Shown here in pieces: positions 51,991 to 60,593 of a DNA stretch of 64,000 nucleotides. Origin of the DNA: CAYVQF01 sp964454015 (GTDB taxonomy: Bacteria; Myxococcota_A; Bradymonadia; UBA4248); the NCBI GenBank assembly GCA_964454015.1, contig CAYVQF010000018.1, positions 21,010-85,009 of the forward strand. The letters run 5' to 3'. The translations under genes were made by a program, and so were the position numbers. Below the pieces are notes generated by a model, which was given only the letters and a program-made list of their open reading frames with translations, ran no database searches and was not told where the DNA came from. Positions within the stretch are counted from its first letter, which is position 1. Every line of letters starts with the position of its first letter.

Positions 51991-53137
51991 ATGGAGATCT
52001 TCGAAGTAGTCGGCAAGCTCAACGATCTGAAGTCACGTCTCGATGAACTGCGGAGGTATCTTTGACGTCCCGCGTTTGGAGGAGGAGTTCGAGCGCATCG
52101 ACATGGAGTCGCAGGAGCCGGGCTTTTGGGGCGATGCCGATCGTGCCCAGGGGCTGATGCGCGAGCGCGGTCGGATCAAAGACATTCTAGATGTACTGCA
52201 GGGTGAACAGACGCGGCTGGATGAGGCGGAGTTACTGATAGAGATGGGGCGCGAAGAGGGAGATCTCTCGGTGCTCGATGAGGTCTTGGGGGCGCTGCGC
52301 GAGGGGGAGAGGTCGATCGCGCGTTTGGAGATGAACCGGATGTTGGGCGGTGAGCACGACGCGGGTGCGGCCATCGTGTCGATCAACGCCGGCGCGGGTG
52401 GCACGGAGAGTCAAGATTGGGCGAACATGCTGTTGCGGATGGTGACCCGTTATTGTGAGCGCAAGGGTTTCGCCGTGAGCTTGACGGATGTGCAGCCAGG
52501 TGAGGAGGCGGGGATCAAGGGGGCGACGATGGAGGTCAGCGGCCCTTACGCCTTTGGCCTGCTCAAAGCGGAGAGTGGGGTGCATCGCTTGGTGCGGATT
52601 TCGCCGTTCGATTCCAACGCGCGGCGCCATACGTCCTTTGCGAGTATTTTTGTCTTTCCCGAGATCGATGACAGCATCTCCATCGAGATTCGCGACGCCG
52701 ATCTGCGGGTCGATACCTACCGGGCCAGTGGCGCCGGTGGTCAGCACGTCAACCGGACGGACTCGGCGGTGCGCTTGACGCACTTGCCGACGGGGATCGT
52801 GGTCGCGTGCCAGAATGAGCGCTCACAACACAAGAACAAGGACACGGCGATGCGCATCTTGCGGGCACGGCTCTATGAGCGTGAGCGCCAGGAACGCGAG
52901 AAGAAGATGGACGCGGTGAATTCGACCAAGCGGGCCATCGATTTTGGTTCTCAGATTCGCTCCTACGTCTTGCACCCCTACCGTCTGGTGAAGGATCACC
53001 GGACGAGCTTGGAGGTAGGCAATGTGGATGCGGTCTTGGATGGCGACTTGGATGATCTGATTACGACCTATTTGTTGGCATCTGCGGGCGGTATCGATCC
53101 GACCAAGGTGGCAGAGGCGGCGGCAGAAGATCTATGA
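51991..53137 (+). CDS. prfB: Peptide chain release factor 2, with programmed +1 frameshift
   Basis: RF2 recognises UGA and UAA stops and triggers peptide release. The gene starts at ATG 51991; 24 codons on, an in-frame TGA (52063-52065) must be bypassed by a +1 slip at CTT, preceded by the SD-like GGAGGT, to reach the main frame. The full product is about 381 residues. The stop-recognition motif SPF (RISPFDSNARR) and the peptidyl-transferase motif GGQ (SGAGGQHVNRT) are present. When RF2 is scarce, frameshifting rises, so the factor controls its own level. lysS follows 82 bases later, the same order as in E. coli. Confidence 0.97.
52051..52066 (+). promoter_or_regulatory. RF2 autoregulatory frameshift signal
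   Basis: CGG AGG TAT CTT TGA C: the SD-like GGAGGT (52052-52057) is three bases upstream of the slippery CTT, followed by an in-frame TGA with C after it. It is nearly identical in layout to the E. coli site. Confidence 0.97.
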
Positions 53138-53218
53138 CGCTTGGGGTAGGTCGTAGATGTGACGTCTCGATGGCCGGTGCCGGCAGGTGAGATGCGCCTT
53201 GGGCGCAGGAGAACGCGG

Positions 53219-54757
53219 ATGAGTGAGCAGACGGAAGGGATCCTCGGCAACGACGCCTATGTGGCCGAACAGAACCAGGTGGTGCGAGGTCGGGTGGAGA
53301 AGATGCAGGCGCTGCGGGCCGAAGGTGTCGCTCCCTATGCGATGGGTTTTCGGCCCGATGCGGGGGCTGGTGCTCTGCAAGCGACGTGGAGCGGGCGCTC
53401 GGCTGAGGAGGTCGAGGCAGGGGCGGTGCGGGTGCGCGTCGCGGGTAGGATGATGGCGATTCGCGCCTTTGGGAAAGCAGCCTTCGTGGCGATCAAGGAT
53501 GGGAGCGGCAGCATCCAGGCGCACATGCGCAAGGACTTGCTGGGTGAAGAAGGCTTTGGGGTGTTCAAGCGTTTGGATTTGGGTGACGTCATTGGGGTGG
53601 AGGGGGTGCTCTTCCTCACCAAGACGGGGGAGTTGACCGTACGCGCCGAGCGCTTCGTGTTGTTGACCAAGAGCCTGCGGCCGCTGCCCGAGAAGTGGCA
53701 TGGTCTGACGGATCTGGAGACCCGTTTGCGTCAGCGTTATGTGGACCTGATGGTCAACGATGAGGTGCGGGCGATCTTTCGTTTGCGCTCGCAGGTGGTG
53801 AGCTACATTCGCAGCTTCTTGGATGAGCGCTCCTTCGTGGAGGTGGAGACGCCCATGATGCACACCACGCCGGGGGGTGCGAGCGCGCGTCCCTTCGTGA
53901 CGCATCACAACGCCCTGGACATGGATCTCTTCCTGCGGATTGCGCCGGAGTTGTATTTGAAGCGGCTCGTGGTGGGAGGCTTCGAGCGGGTCTATGAGGT
54001 CAACCGCAACTTCCGCAACGAGGGTCTGAGTCGGCGCCACAACCCCGAGTTCACTATGCTGGAGCTCTATCAGGCGTATGCGACGTATACGGACTTGATG
54101 GAGATGACCGAGGAGCTGGTGGTGTCACTGTGCCACAAGGTGCGGCAGAGCGAGGTCGTCGAGTGGGGTGGGCATCGGATCAACATGGGGCGTCCGTGGC
54201 GTCGCTTGCGGATCCGCGAGGGGGTTGCCGCCACGTGTCAGGTCAGTGAGGAGGCGTTGGGCGAGCGGGAGGTGTTGGAGACATTGGCCCTGGCCTTGCC
54301 GGAGCCGCCGACGGTGGCGCAGATACGGCAGATGAGTGCGGGTCACTTGTTGATGGCTCTCTTTGAGCAGTTGGTGGAGGGTCAGCTCATCGAGCCAACC
54401 TTCGTGACGGAGTATCCAGCGGAAGTGTCTCCGCTGGCGCGGCGCAACGACGAGGATCCGGCTTGGGTCGATCGTTTCGAACTGTTCATTGGGGGTATCG
54501 AGGTGGCCAATGCCTTCAATGAGTTGAACGACCCCTTGGATCAGCGCCAGCGTTTTCTAGACCAGTTGGCGGCCAAAGTGGCTGGCGATGAGGAAGCGCA
54601 TCCGATGGATGAAGACTATGTCCGGGCCCTGGAGTATGGTATGCCGCCGACGGCCGGCGAGGGGATCGGCATCGATCGTTTGGTCATGCTGTTGAGCGGG
54701 TCCGAATCGATTCGCGAGGTGATTCTTTTCCCCCTGCTGCGCCCAGAACGTCCCTAG
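53219..54757 (+). CDS. lysS: Lysyl-tRNA synthetase, class II
   Basis: The 512-residue enzyme charges tRNA-Lys. It has an N-terminal OB-fold (VRVAGRMMAIRAFGKAAFVAIKDGSG) and the class II catalytic core. Motif 1 lies around VEVETPMMHTTPGGASARPF, motif 2 is FERVYEVNRNFRNEGLS...HNPEFTMLE, and motif 3 is GIGIDRLVMLLSGS. ATG 53219 has AGGAGAA upstream and is preferred over 53159. Co-transcribed with prfB, as in enterobacteria. Confidence 0.97.
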   Translation: MSEQTEGILGNDAYVAEQNQVVRGRVEKMQALRAEGVAPYAMGFRPDAGAGALQATWSGRSAEEVEAGAVRVRVAGRMMAIRAFGKAAFVAIKDGSGSIQAHMRKDLLGEEGFGVFKRLDLGDVIGVEGVLFLTKTGELTVRAERFVLLTKSLRPLPEKWHGLTDLETRLRQRYVDLMVNDEVRAIFRLRSQVVSYIRSFLDERSFVEVETPMMHTTPGGASARPFVTHHNALDMDLFLRIAPELYLKRLVVGGFERVYEVNRNFRNEGLSRRHNPEFTMLELYQAYATYTDLMEMTEELVVSLCHKVRQSEVVEWGGHRINMGRPWRRLRIREGVAATCQVSEEALGEREVLETLALALPEPPTVAQIRQMSAGHLLMALFEQLVEGQLIEPTFVTEYPAEVSPLARRNDEDPAWVDRFELFIGGIEVANAFNELNDPLDQRQRFLDQLAAKVAGDEEAHPMDEDYVRALEYGMPPTAGEGIGIDRLVMLLSGSESIREVILFPLLRPERP

Positions 54758-54781
54758 GGGTTGTGGGTCAGAGGTTTTGTG

Positions 54782-56470
54782 ATGCGCTTTGAGCATTTTG
54801 TGGGCCTGCGCTACCTGATGGCCAAGCGTCAGCGTGACGTGTTGTCGGTGATCACCCTCATCTCGATCGGGGGGGTGGCCGTTGGTGTCATGGCGTTGAT
54901 CGTGGTGTTGAGTGTGATGGGGGGCTTCGAAGGAGATCTGCGGGAGAAGATCATCGGGGCCAAGGCGCACATCGTGGTGTCCCACGAGGATGGCTATTTG
55001 AGTGATTATGGCGCGGTGCTCGCGGCGCTGGGTGGGGTCAAGGAGGTGGAGGGGGCGAGTCCCTATGTCGAGGGCGAGGTGATGATCAACTCGGCGACCA
55101 ACCTGCAGGGGGTGATTCTGCGCGGGATCGACCCGGTGAGGGTGCGGACGGTGAGTAACCTGGGTGAGGTCATCCAGGAGGGCAGTCTGGACTATCTGAG
55201 CGACCCCAAGGCGCTGCCCGCGCTGAGCTCGCGGCCGTGGACCCAAGCGCAGCAGCGGACGGTGGTGGTGCAGCAAGATGAGGAAGGGGGTGAGCTGAGC
55301 CAGGACCGATTGGATGCGCTGTTGGCGTCGGGGGCCAAGGCGACGCTGTCTTTCGTGGGGGCGGCGCATGGGACCTGGCTGCGCGAGCGGGATGGGTCGC
55401 AGCCGACGCCAGGGCAGGCGGAGGATGTTTTGGGCACGGAGGTGGATGCAGGGCCTGGCGCGGCGGAAGTGGATGGCGTGGCGGAGGCCGAGGTGGAGGC
55501 CGAGGTTGAGAGCGCCGAGAGTGAAGGTGATTTGTGGCACGCCCAGTTGCCGTTGCAAGAGGCGGGTGAGGGTGAGCGTGCGGTGGATGCGGTGATGGAG
55601 CCCGTGGTGAGTCGGCGCCGGGTGATGCAGCCGATTCCGGGTTTGGATGAGGGGGACGGCGGTGCCGAGCGCAAGGTGGGCGGCCTCTTGGTGGGCAAGG
55701 AGTTGCGGAGCAACTTGAACGTCTTCGTCGGGCATGAGGTGAACGTGATGAGCCCAACGGGGGACGTTGGTCCGACGGGTGGGCTGCCGAAGAGCCGACC
55801 CTTCAAGGTTGTGGGGGTCTTTTTCAGTGGCATGTATGAGTACGACACGAAGTTCGCCTATGTGACCTTGGAGGACGCGCAGCACTTGTTGAACATCGGC
55901 GATCGGGTGTCGGGGATAGAGATCAAGATCACGGATTTGCGCCAATCGGCGAAAGTGAAGGCTGCGATCGAGTCGCTGTTGTCGGCGCATCCGGGGATCA
56001 AGGTCCAGGACTGGCGGGAGCTGAATGGTTCATTGTTTTCGGCATTGTTGCTCGAGAAGATAGCCATGTTCGTGATATTGACGTCCATCATTCTGGTGGC
56101 CTCTTTCAACATCCTCTGCCTCTTGATCATGATCGTGATTGAGAAGGGTCGGGAGATCGCCATTTTCAAGTCCATGGGGGCGAGCCGAGGGAGTATCATG
56201 CGGATATTCGTGGTGCAGGGGGCGGTGATCGGCAGCCTGGGGACGGCCATTGGGTGTGGTCTAGGGCTGGCCTTGTGCTGGCTGATCGGGGGCTGGGGTA
56301 TCAAGCCGCCGGGGGATGTTTATTATCTGAGCCACATTCCGGTGGAGGTGCGGCCCTTTGAGGTGCTGTTGATCTGTGGGGCGGCGATTGTGATCTCTCT
56401 TTTGGCGACGGTGCTGCCTTCGATCATGGCGGCTCGCCTTGACCCGGTCGAGGGACTTCGGTACGAATAG
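54782..56470 (+). CDS. LolC/E-family lipoprotein-releasing permease with large insertion
   Basis: The 562-residue inner-membrane permease has the LolC/E layout: an N-terminal helix preceded by FVGLRYLMAKRQRDVLSVITLIS, a large periplasmic domain, and three C-terminal helices (VILTSIILVASFNILCLL, the helix around GSLGTAIGCGLG, and LLICGAAIVISLLATVLPS). With LolD it should release lipoproteins from the inner membrane to the carrier LolA. Typical members have about 410 residues. The extra 150 residues lie in the periplasmic part (about 150-297) and are Ala/Glu/Gly-rich with no recognised fold. Only one such permease is seen, so it may work as a homodimer. Confidence 0.9.
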   Translation: MRFEHFVGLRYLMAKRQRDVLSVITLISIGGVAVGVMALIVVLSVMGGFEGDLREKIIGAKAHIVVSHEDGYLSDYGAVLAALGGVKEVEGASPYVEGEVMINSATNLQGVILRGIDPVRVRTVSNLGEVIQEGSLDYLSDPKALPALSSRPWTQAQQRTVVVQQDEEGGELSQDRLDALLASGAKATLSFVGAAHGTWLRERDGSQPTPGQAEDVLGTEVDAGPGAAEVDGVAEAEVEAEVESAESEGDLWHAQLPLQEAGEGERAVDAVMEPVVSRRRVMQPIPGLDEGDGGAERKVGGLLVGKELRSNLNVFVGHEVNVMSPTGDVGPTGGLPKSRPFKVVGVFFSGMYEYDTKFAYVTLEDAQHLLNIGDRVSGIEIKITDLRQSAKVKAAIESLLSAHPGIKVQDWRELNGSLFSALLLEKIAMFVILTSIILVASFNILCLLIMIVIEKGREIAIFKSMGASRGSIMRIFVVQGAVIGSLGTAIGCGLGLALCWLIGGWGIKPPGDVYYLSHIPVEVRPFEVLLICGAAIVISLLATVLPSIMAARLDPVEGLRYE

Positions 56471-56524
56471 CGCCTTTCCAAGCCTAGGTAACGGCTTGGT
56501 GGCTTTGGGCCGCGGAGTGTGCGG

Positions 56525-57307
56525 ATGGCGAGCGGAAAGTCGAGTAGCGTGGAGATGGAGATTCGGGTAACGGATCTGCACAAGGTATTTCTCCACGAAG
56601 GGAAGGAGTTGCACGTCCTGAATGGCATCGACGTGAGCTTCGCGCCCGCGGAGATGGTGAGCATTCGGGGCCGCTCTGGTGCGGGCAAGAGCACCTTTCT
56701 GCATGTGTTGGGGACGCTGGATAGGCCGACGCAGGGGACGGTGCATTTTGGCGGTCGCGATGTCTTTCAATTGGGCCCGACCGCTTTGGCTCGCTTCCGC
56801 AACACCCACATTGGCTTCGTCTTTCAGTTCCACCATCTGCTTTCGGAGTTCACGGCGTTGGAGAACGTCATGATGCCGGGCTTGATCCATCGTCTGCCGC
56901 GGCATGAGGCGCAAGCCAAGGCGACCCGCCTGTTGGATATGGTTGGTCTCTCTGAGCGCCTGTCCCATAAGCCGGGTGAGCTGTCTGGCGGTGAGCAGCA
57001 GCGCGTGGCGTTGGCCCGAGCTTTGGTGATGGAGCCGCGTTTGTTGTTGGCCGACGAGCCAACGGGGAACCTGGATCAAGCGACAGGCGAAGGGATTCAC
57101 CAACTGTTCTGGGAGTTGAACGACGCCATGCGGCTGACGGTGGTGATCGTGACCCATGATCCGGCCTTGGCCCAGCGCATGCCGCGACGTTTGATCATGG
57201 AGCGCGGCCGTTTACTCGAGCAAGGCCCTGGCGACGCGGCAACAGGAGAGAGCATGGATGCAGCGAAGAGTGTCGACGCGGCGGTGCCGGCGGGAGAGGC
57301 GCGATGA
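56525..57307 (+). CDS. lolD: LolD ABC transporter ATPase
   Basis: The 260-residue ATPase has Walker A GRSGAGKST, a Q-loop (FQFHHLLSEFTALEN), signature LSGGEQQRVALARAL, Walker B LLLADEPTGNLD, and the switch His in THD. FQFHHLLSEF and DEPTGNLD are characteristic of LolD. The last 35 residues are an Ala/Asp-rich extension beyond the usual end. ATG 56525 has GGAG seven bases before it; GTG 56519 or ATG 56552 are alternatives. It overlaps bamA by four bases. Confidence 0.95.
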   Translation: MASGKSSSVEMEIRVTDLHKVFLHEGKELHVLNGIDVSFAPAEMVSIRGRSGAGKSTFLHVLGTLDRPTQGTVHFGGRDVFQLGPTALARFRNTHIGFVFQFHHLLSEFTALENVMMPGLIHRLPRHEAQAKATRLLDMVGLSERLSHKPGELSGGEQQRVALARALVMEPRLLLADEPTGNLDQATGEGIHQLFWELNDAMRLTVVIVTHDPALAQRMPRRLIMERGRLLEQGPGDAATGESMDAAKSVDAAVPAGEAR

Positions 57308-59715
57308 GCATCGAGTGGTCCCATGCGCCCGCGGGAAGGGTGGTGCGTCGTTGCGTGTTGTCTGCGCTGCTGCTGGCTCTGCTGAGCGGCGCGCTGCTTT
57401 TGCCCGCTGAGGGGTGGTGCCAGCCGCGGATCAGCCCAGAGCAAGCAGGCGAGGTAATCGCGGGCATCGAGGTGCGGGGCAACCGGCGCGCCAATGCCGA
57501 CGAGATACGCTACAATGTGCAGCACCCGACGGGGGCACCGCTCGATTTGGAGCGGGTCAGCCAGGACATCAAGCGCATCTTCCGCATGGGCTTCTTTGCC
57601 GACGTCCAGGTCAACGTCGAGGAACGCGCCGGTGCGCGCTTTTTGGTCTATTACGTGCGCGAGAAGCCGGCCATTGCGGGGGTGGTGTTCCGCGGCAACG
57701 ACAAGTTCAACGATGACAAGCTGTTGGAGTTGATGGACCTGCGGGTGCCGAGCATTCTCGACTTGGCCAAAGTCAAGGCCAATGAGGAGAAGCTGCGGGC
57801 GCACTATGTCAAGGAAGGTTTTTACTTGGCAGAGGTAAGCTCGGAGGTGGTGCCTCGCCCCGATGGCGACGTGGAAGTGCACTACGACGTGCGTGAGTAC
57901 TCCAAGGTACAGATTCGGCAGATCACGATCCTGGGCAACGAAGCCTTCCCCGATGCAGACATCAAGGGCTACATTTTCACGCGCGAGTCTTCGCTGCTGG
58001 GCTTTTTGACCGGCGCCGGGGAGTTCAAGGAGGAAGAGTTCAAGCGCGATTTGCAGCGGATTTCGGCCTTTTATGCCGACAATGGCTATCCCGACGCGCG
58101 GGTGGTGGACCCACAAGTCAAGCTCAGCGATGATCGGCGGTCGATGTTCATCTCGCTGCGGGTGGAAGAGGGCGACTTCTACACGGTCTCGTCGGTGGAT
58201 GTGAGCGGCGATTTGCTGTTAGACGCCGAGGTCTTGCGGAGCAAGTTGGTGCTGACGCCGGGGGAGAAGTTTCGCCTGTCGCAGCTCTTTGGGGACGTGA
58301 AGGTCTTGCGCGATATCTACGCCGACGAGGGCTACGCCTATGTGAACATCGAGCCCAAGCGGCAGCGCAATGTCGGCGACAAGACCCTGGCCATTACCTA
58401 TGACATCAACATGGGCCGCAAGGTGCGCTTTGGTCGCATCGTGATCATGGGCAACCAGAAGACGGCGGACAAAGTGATTCGGCGCGAGCTGCGGATCGAT
58501 GAAGGCGAGATCTTCAGCGGGACGATGCTGGACCTGAGCGAGCGCAGCGTGATGCGGCTGGGTTTCTTCGAGAAGGTGACCATCTCGACCCAGCCAGCCG
58601 GGGACATGAACTACATCGACGTGCAGGTGGAGGTGACGGAGCGACCCACGGGGACTTTCCAAGTCGGGGCGGGCTTCAGCTCGGTAGAGAGCTTCATCGG
58701 GACCATCCAGGTCAGCCAGGAGAATTTTTTGGGCCGGGGGCAGACCCTGATGGCGCAGGCGACCTTCTCGGGTCTGCGGCAGCTCTTCAACATCCAGTTC
58801 TTCGAGCCCTACTTCTTTGACTCGCCGTGGCGCTTCAGGGCGACGGTCTTCAACTTCGAGTACATGTTCACGGACTTCACCCGGTCGAGCTGGGGTGGGA
58901 CCTTGGGCTTTGGTTACCCCATCACCCGGGATTTCATTCTGGACCTGAACTACACCATCGAGATGGTCGATGTGAGCCCGGGCGGCTCCTTGGGGACGCA
59001 GAAGCGCAACGTCGGCTCCATCTTCACGGGTGGACGAACGAGCAGTATCGGGGCCACCCTGGCTTGGGACACGCGGGACAACCGCCTCTTCCCGAGCAGC
59101 GGTTTCATCCAGCAGGTGGGTGTGGAGGTCGCCGACGATTGGCTGGTGAGTGAGAACGAGTTCACCCGTTTCACCGCCCGATCCCGGTGGTATTTCCCTC
59201 TCTTCTACGACTTCGTGCTGAAGCTCAACGCCGACTTCGGGCTGATTTCCAATTGGAATGCCGATGGCAAGCCTGTTCCGATCTTCGAGCGCTTTTTCGT
59301 GGGTGGACCCAACTCGGTGCGTGGCTTTGAGCGTGCTTCTCTCGGCCCGTCGCGGCGGATTTCTGCCGACGTGAGTGATCCGGCGGGCGCCTTGACCCAG
59401 TTCCACATTGGCGGTGACAAGCAGCTCATTTTCAACGCGGAGATCGAGTTCCCCATTCTGACTTCGGTGGGGATCAAGGGGGTCATTTTTGCCGACGCGG
59501 GCAACGCCTTCGACAACGACCAAGACCTCTCCCTGCGCCTCGATCTCTTCAGCGATGCGGCGGACTACGACAGTGTGCTGCGCACGGCCGTGGGCCTGGG
59601 CTTCCGTTGGTTCAGCCCCATCGGCTTGTTGCGTTTCGAGTGGGGTTTCCCCTTGGCGCCACTGTCGAGTGAAGACTCGATGGTCTTTGAGTTCAGTATC
59701 GGCAATGCGTTCTAG
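57304..59715 (+). CDS. bamA: Outer membrane protein assembly factor BamA
   Basis: The 803-residue Omp85 protein has a Sec signal (to about residue 40), five POTRA domains (each starting IxGNxx, for example GIEVRGNRRAN, FRGNDKFND, ILGNEAFPD, VDVSGDLLLD, IMGNQKTADK), and a 16-stranded barrel with the conserved VRGFE motif in strand loop 6 (NSVRGFERASLG). It ends in Phe (SIGNAF), as expected for recognition by the Bam machinery itself. It inserts beta-barrel proteins into the outer membrane. The ATG overlaps the lolD stop. Confidence 0.97.
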   Translation: MSIEWSHAPAGRVVRRCVLSALLLALLSGALLLPAEGWCQPRISPEQAGEVIAGIEVRGNRRANADEIRYNVQHPTGAPLDLERVSQDIKRIFRMGFFADVQVNVEERAGARFLVYYVREKPAIAGVVFRGNDKFNDDKLLELMDLRVPSILDLAKVKANEEKLRAHYVKEGFYLAEVSSEVVPRPDGDVEVHYDVREYSKVQIRQITILGNEAFPDADIKGYIFTRESSLLGFLTGAGEFKEEEFKRDLQRISAFYADNGYPDARVVDPQVKLSDDRRSMFISLRVEEGDFYTVSSVDVSGDLLLDAEVLRSKLVLTPGEKFRLSQLFGDVKVLRDIYADEGYAYVNIEPKRQRNVGDKTLAITYDINMGRKVRFGRIVIMGNQKTADKVIRRELRIDEGEIFSGTMLDLSERSVMRLGFFEKVTISTQPAGDMNYIDVQVEVTERPTGTFQVGAGFSSVESFIGTIQVSQENFLGRGQTLMAQATFSGLRQLFNIQFFEPYFFDSPWRFRATVFNFEYMFTDFTRSSWGGTLGFGYPITRDFILDLNYTIEMVDVSPGGSLGTQKRNVGSIFTGGRTSSIGATLAWDTRDNRLFPSSGFIQQVGVEVADDWLVSENEFTRFTARSRWYFPLFYDFVLKLNADFGLISNWNADGKPVPIFERFFVGGPNSVRGFERASLGPSRRISADVSDPAGALTQFHIGGDKQLIFNAEIEFPILTSVGIKGVIFADAGNAFDNDQDLSLRLDLFSDAADYDSVLRTAVGLGFRWFSPIGLLRFEWGFPLAPLSSEDSMVFEFSIGNAF

Positions 59716-60571
59716 TTTTAACCAGAAACCCTCGCCGGCGCCGGCGCCGACCCAGGTGCACGTGAGCGAGGTGGAGCGCGGCCCTTGGGGACGCGTGGTC
59801 AAGCGCGTGCGGGCCGTCGACGCTTGGCGGCGGGTGAGCCTGTCGGCGGCGCTCTACGGGGGCTTGTCGTGCACCATCACGCCCATGCTGGGACACAAGC
59901 GGGTGTCGCAGTGGGCGATGCGGCGTTGGTTCGTCTCCATCTGCACCGATCTCGGCATCGGGCGCGAGCTGCGCAACGGCGTTGGCTTAGAGGCGCAGCG
60001 GCCATGCGTGTTCGTGGCCAATCACCTGAGCTTGTTGGATACGGTGCTCATTGGCTCGTTCATGACGGGCGACTATCGCTGGCTGGCCAAGGAGGACGTG
60101 TTCAAGGTCCCCATCATCGGCCATCATCTGCGCTGTTCGGGCCACATCCCGGTCTACAGGGGGACGAAGCGCGGGTCGAATGTGGGTTTGCCCGAGCAGA
60201 TCCACCAGGTTGTGGCCGAGGGAGCGAGCTTGCTCTTTTACCCCGAGGGGACGCGCTCGCGGGACGGCCGCCTACAGGCCTTCAAGATGGGCGCGTTCAT
60301 CGCGGCAGTGGAGGAGGCCTTGCCCGTGGTCCCTCTGGTGGTCGAAGGGACAGATCAGTTGCTGCGCAAGGGGGAGTGGGCGCCTGACTTGGCGCGCAAC
60401 GTCGTGTGCCGGCTGACGGTGCTGCCGCCGCAGTGGGCGCCGGCAGCGGGCGATGCGCGGGCGCGCGCCGAGGCGCTGCGCGACGCGGTGCGGGCGGCGA
60501 TGCTGGCGCAATTGGGTGGCGAAGACGGGCAGGCTGCTGCGGCGCGGCACGCCATGAAGGCCGCCCCCTGA
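59705..60571 (+). CDS. 1-acyl-glycerol-3-phosphate acyltransferase-like protein
   Basis: The 288-residue PlsC-type acyltransferase has the catalytic NHLSLLD (H-x4-D) motif, a glycerol-phosphate-binding FYPEGTRSRDG motif and VPLVVEG. It should acylate a lipid phosphate intermediate. A Pro-rich N-terminal region of 40 residues precedes the domain. The gene overlaps bamA by eleven bases, so it belongs to the same envelope operon. The start is uncertain, as no clear ribosome site is present. Confidence 0.88.
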   Translation: MRSSFNQKPSPAPAPTQVHVSEVERGPWGRVVKRVRAVDAWRRVSLSAALYGGLSCTITPMLGHKRVSQWAMRRWFVSICTDLGIGRELRNGVGLEAQRPCVFVANHLSLLDTVLIGSFMTGDYRWLAKEDVFKVPIIGHHLRCSGHIPVYRGTKRGSNVGLPEQIHQVVAEGASLLFYPEGTRSRDGRLQAFKMGAFIAAVEEALPVVPLVVEGTDQLLRKGEWAPDLARNVVCRLTVLPPQWAPAAGDARARAEALRDAVRAAMLAQLGGEDGQAAAARHAMKAAP

Positions 60572-60593
60572 GCTTGGGACGGGGAAGCCGCTG

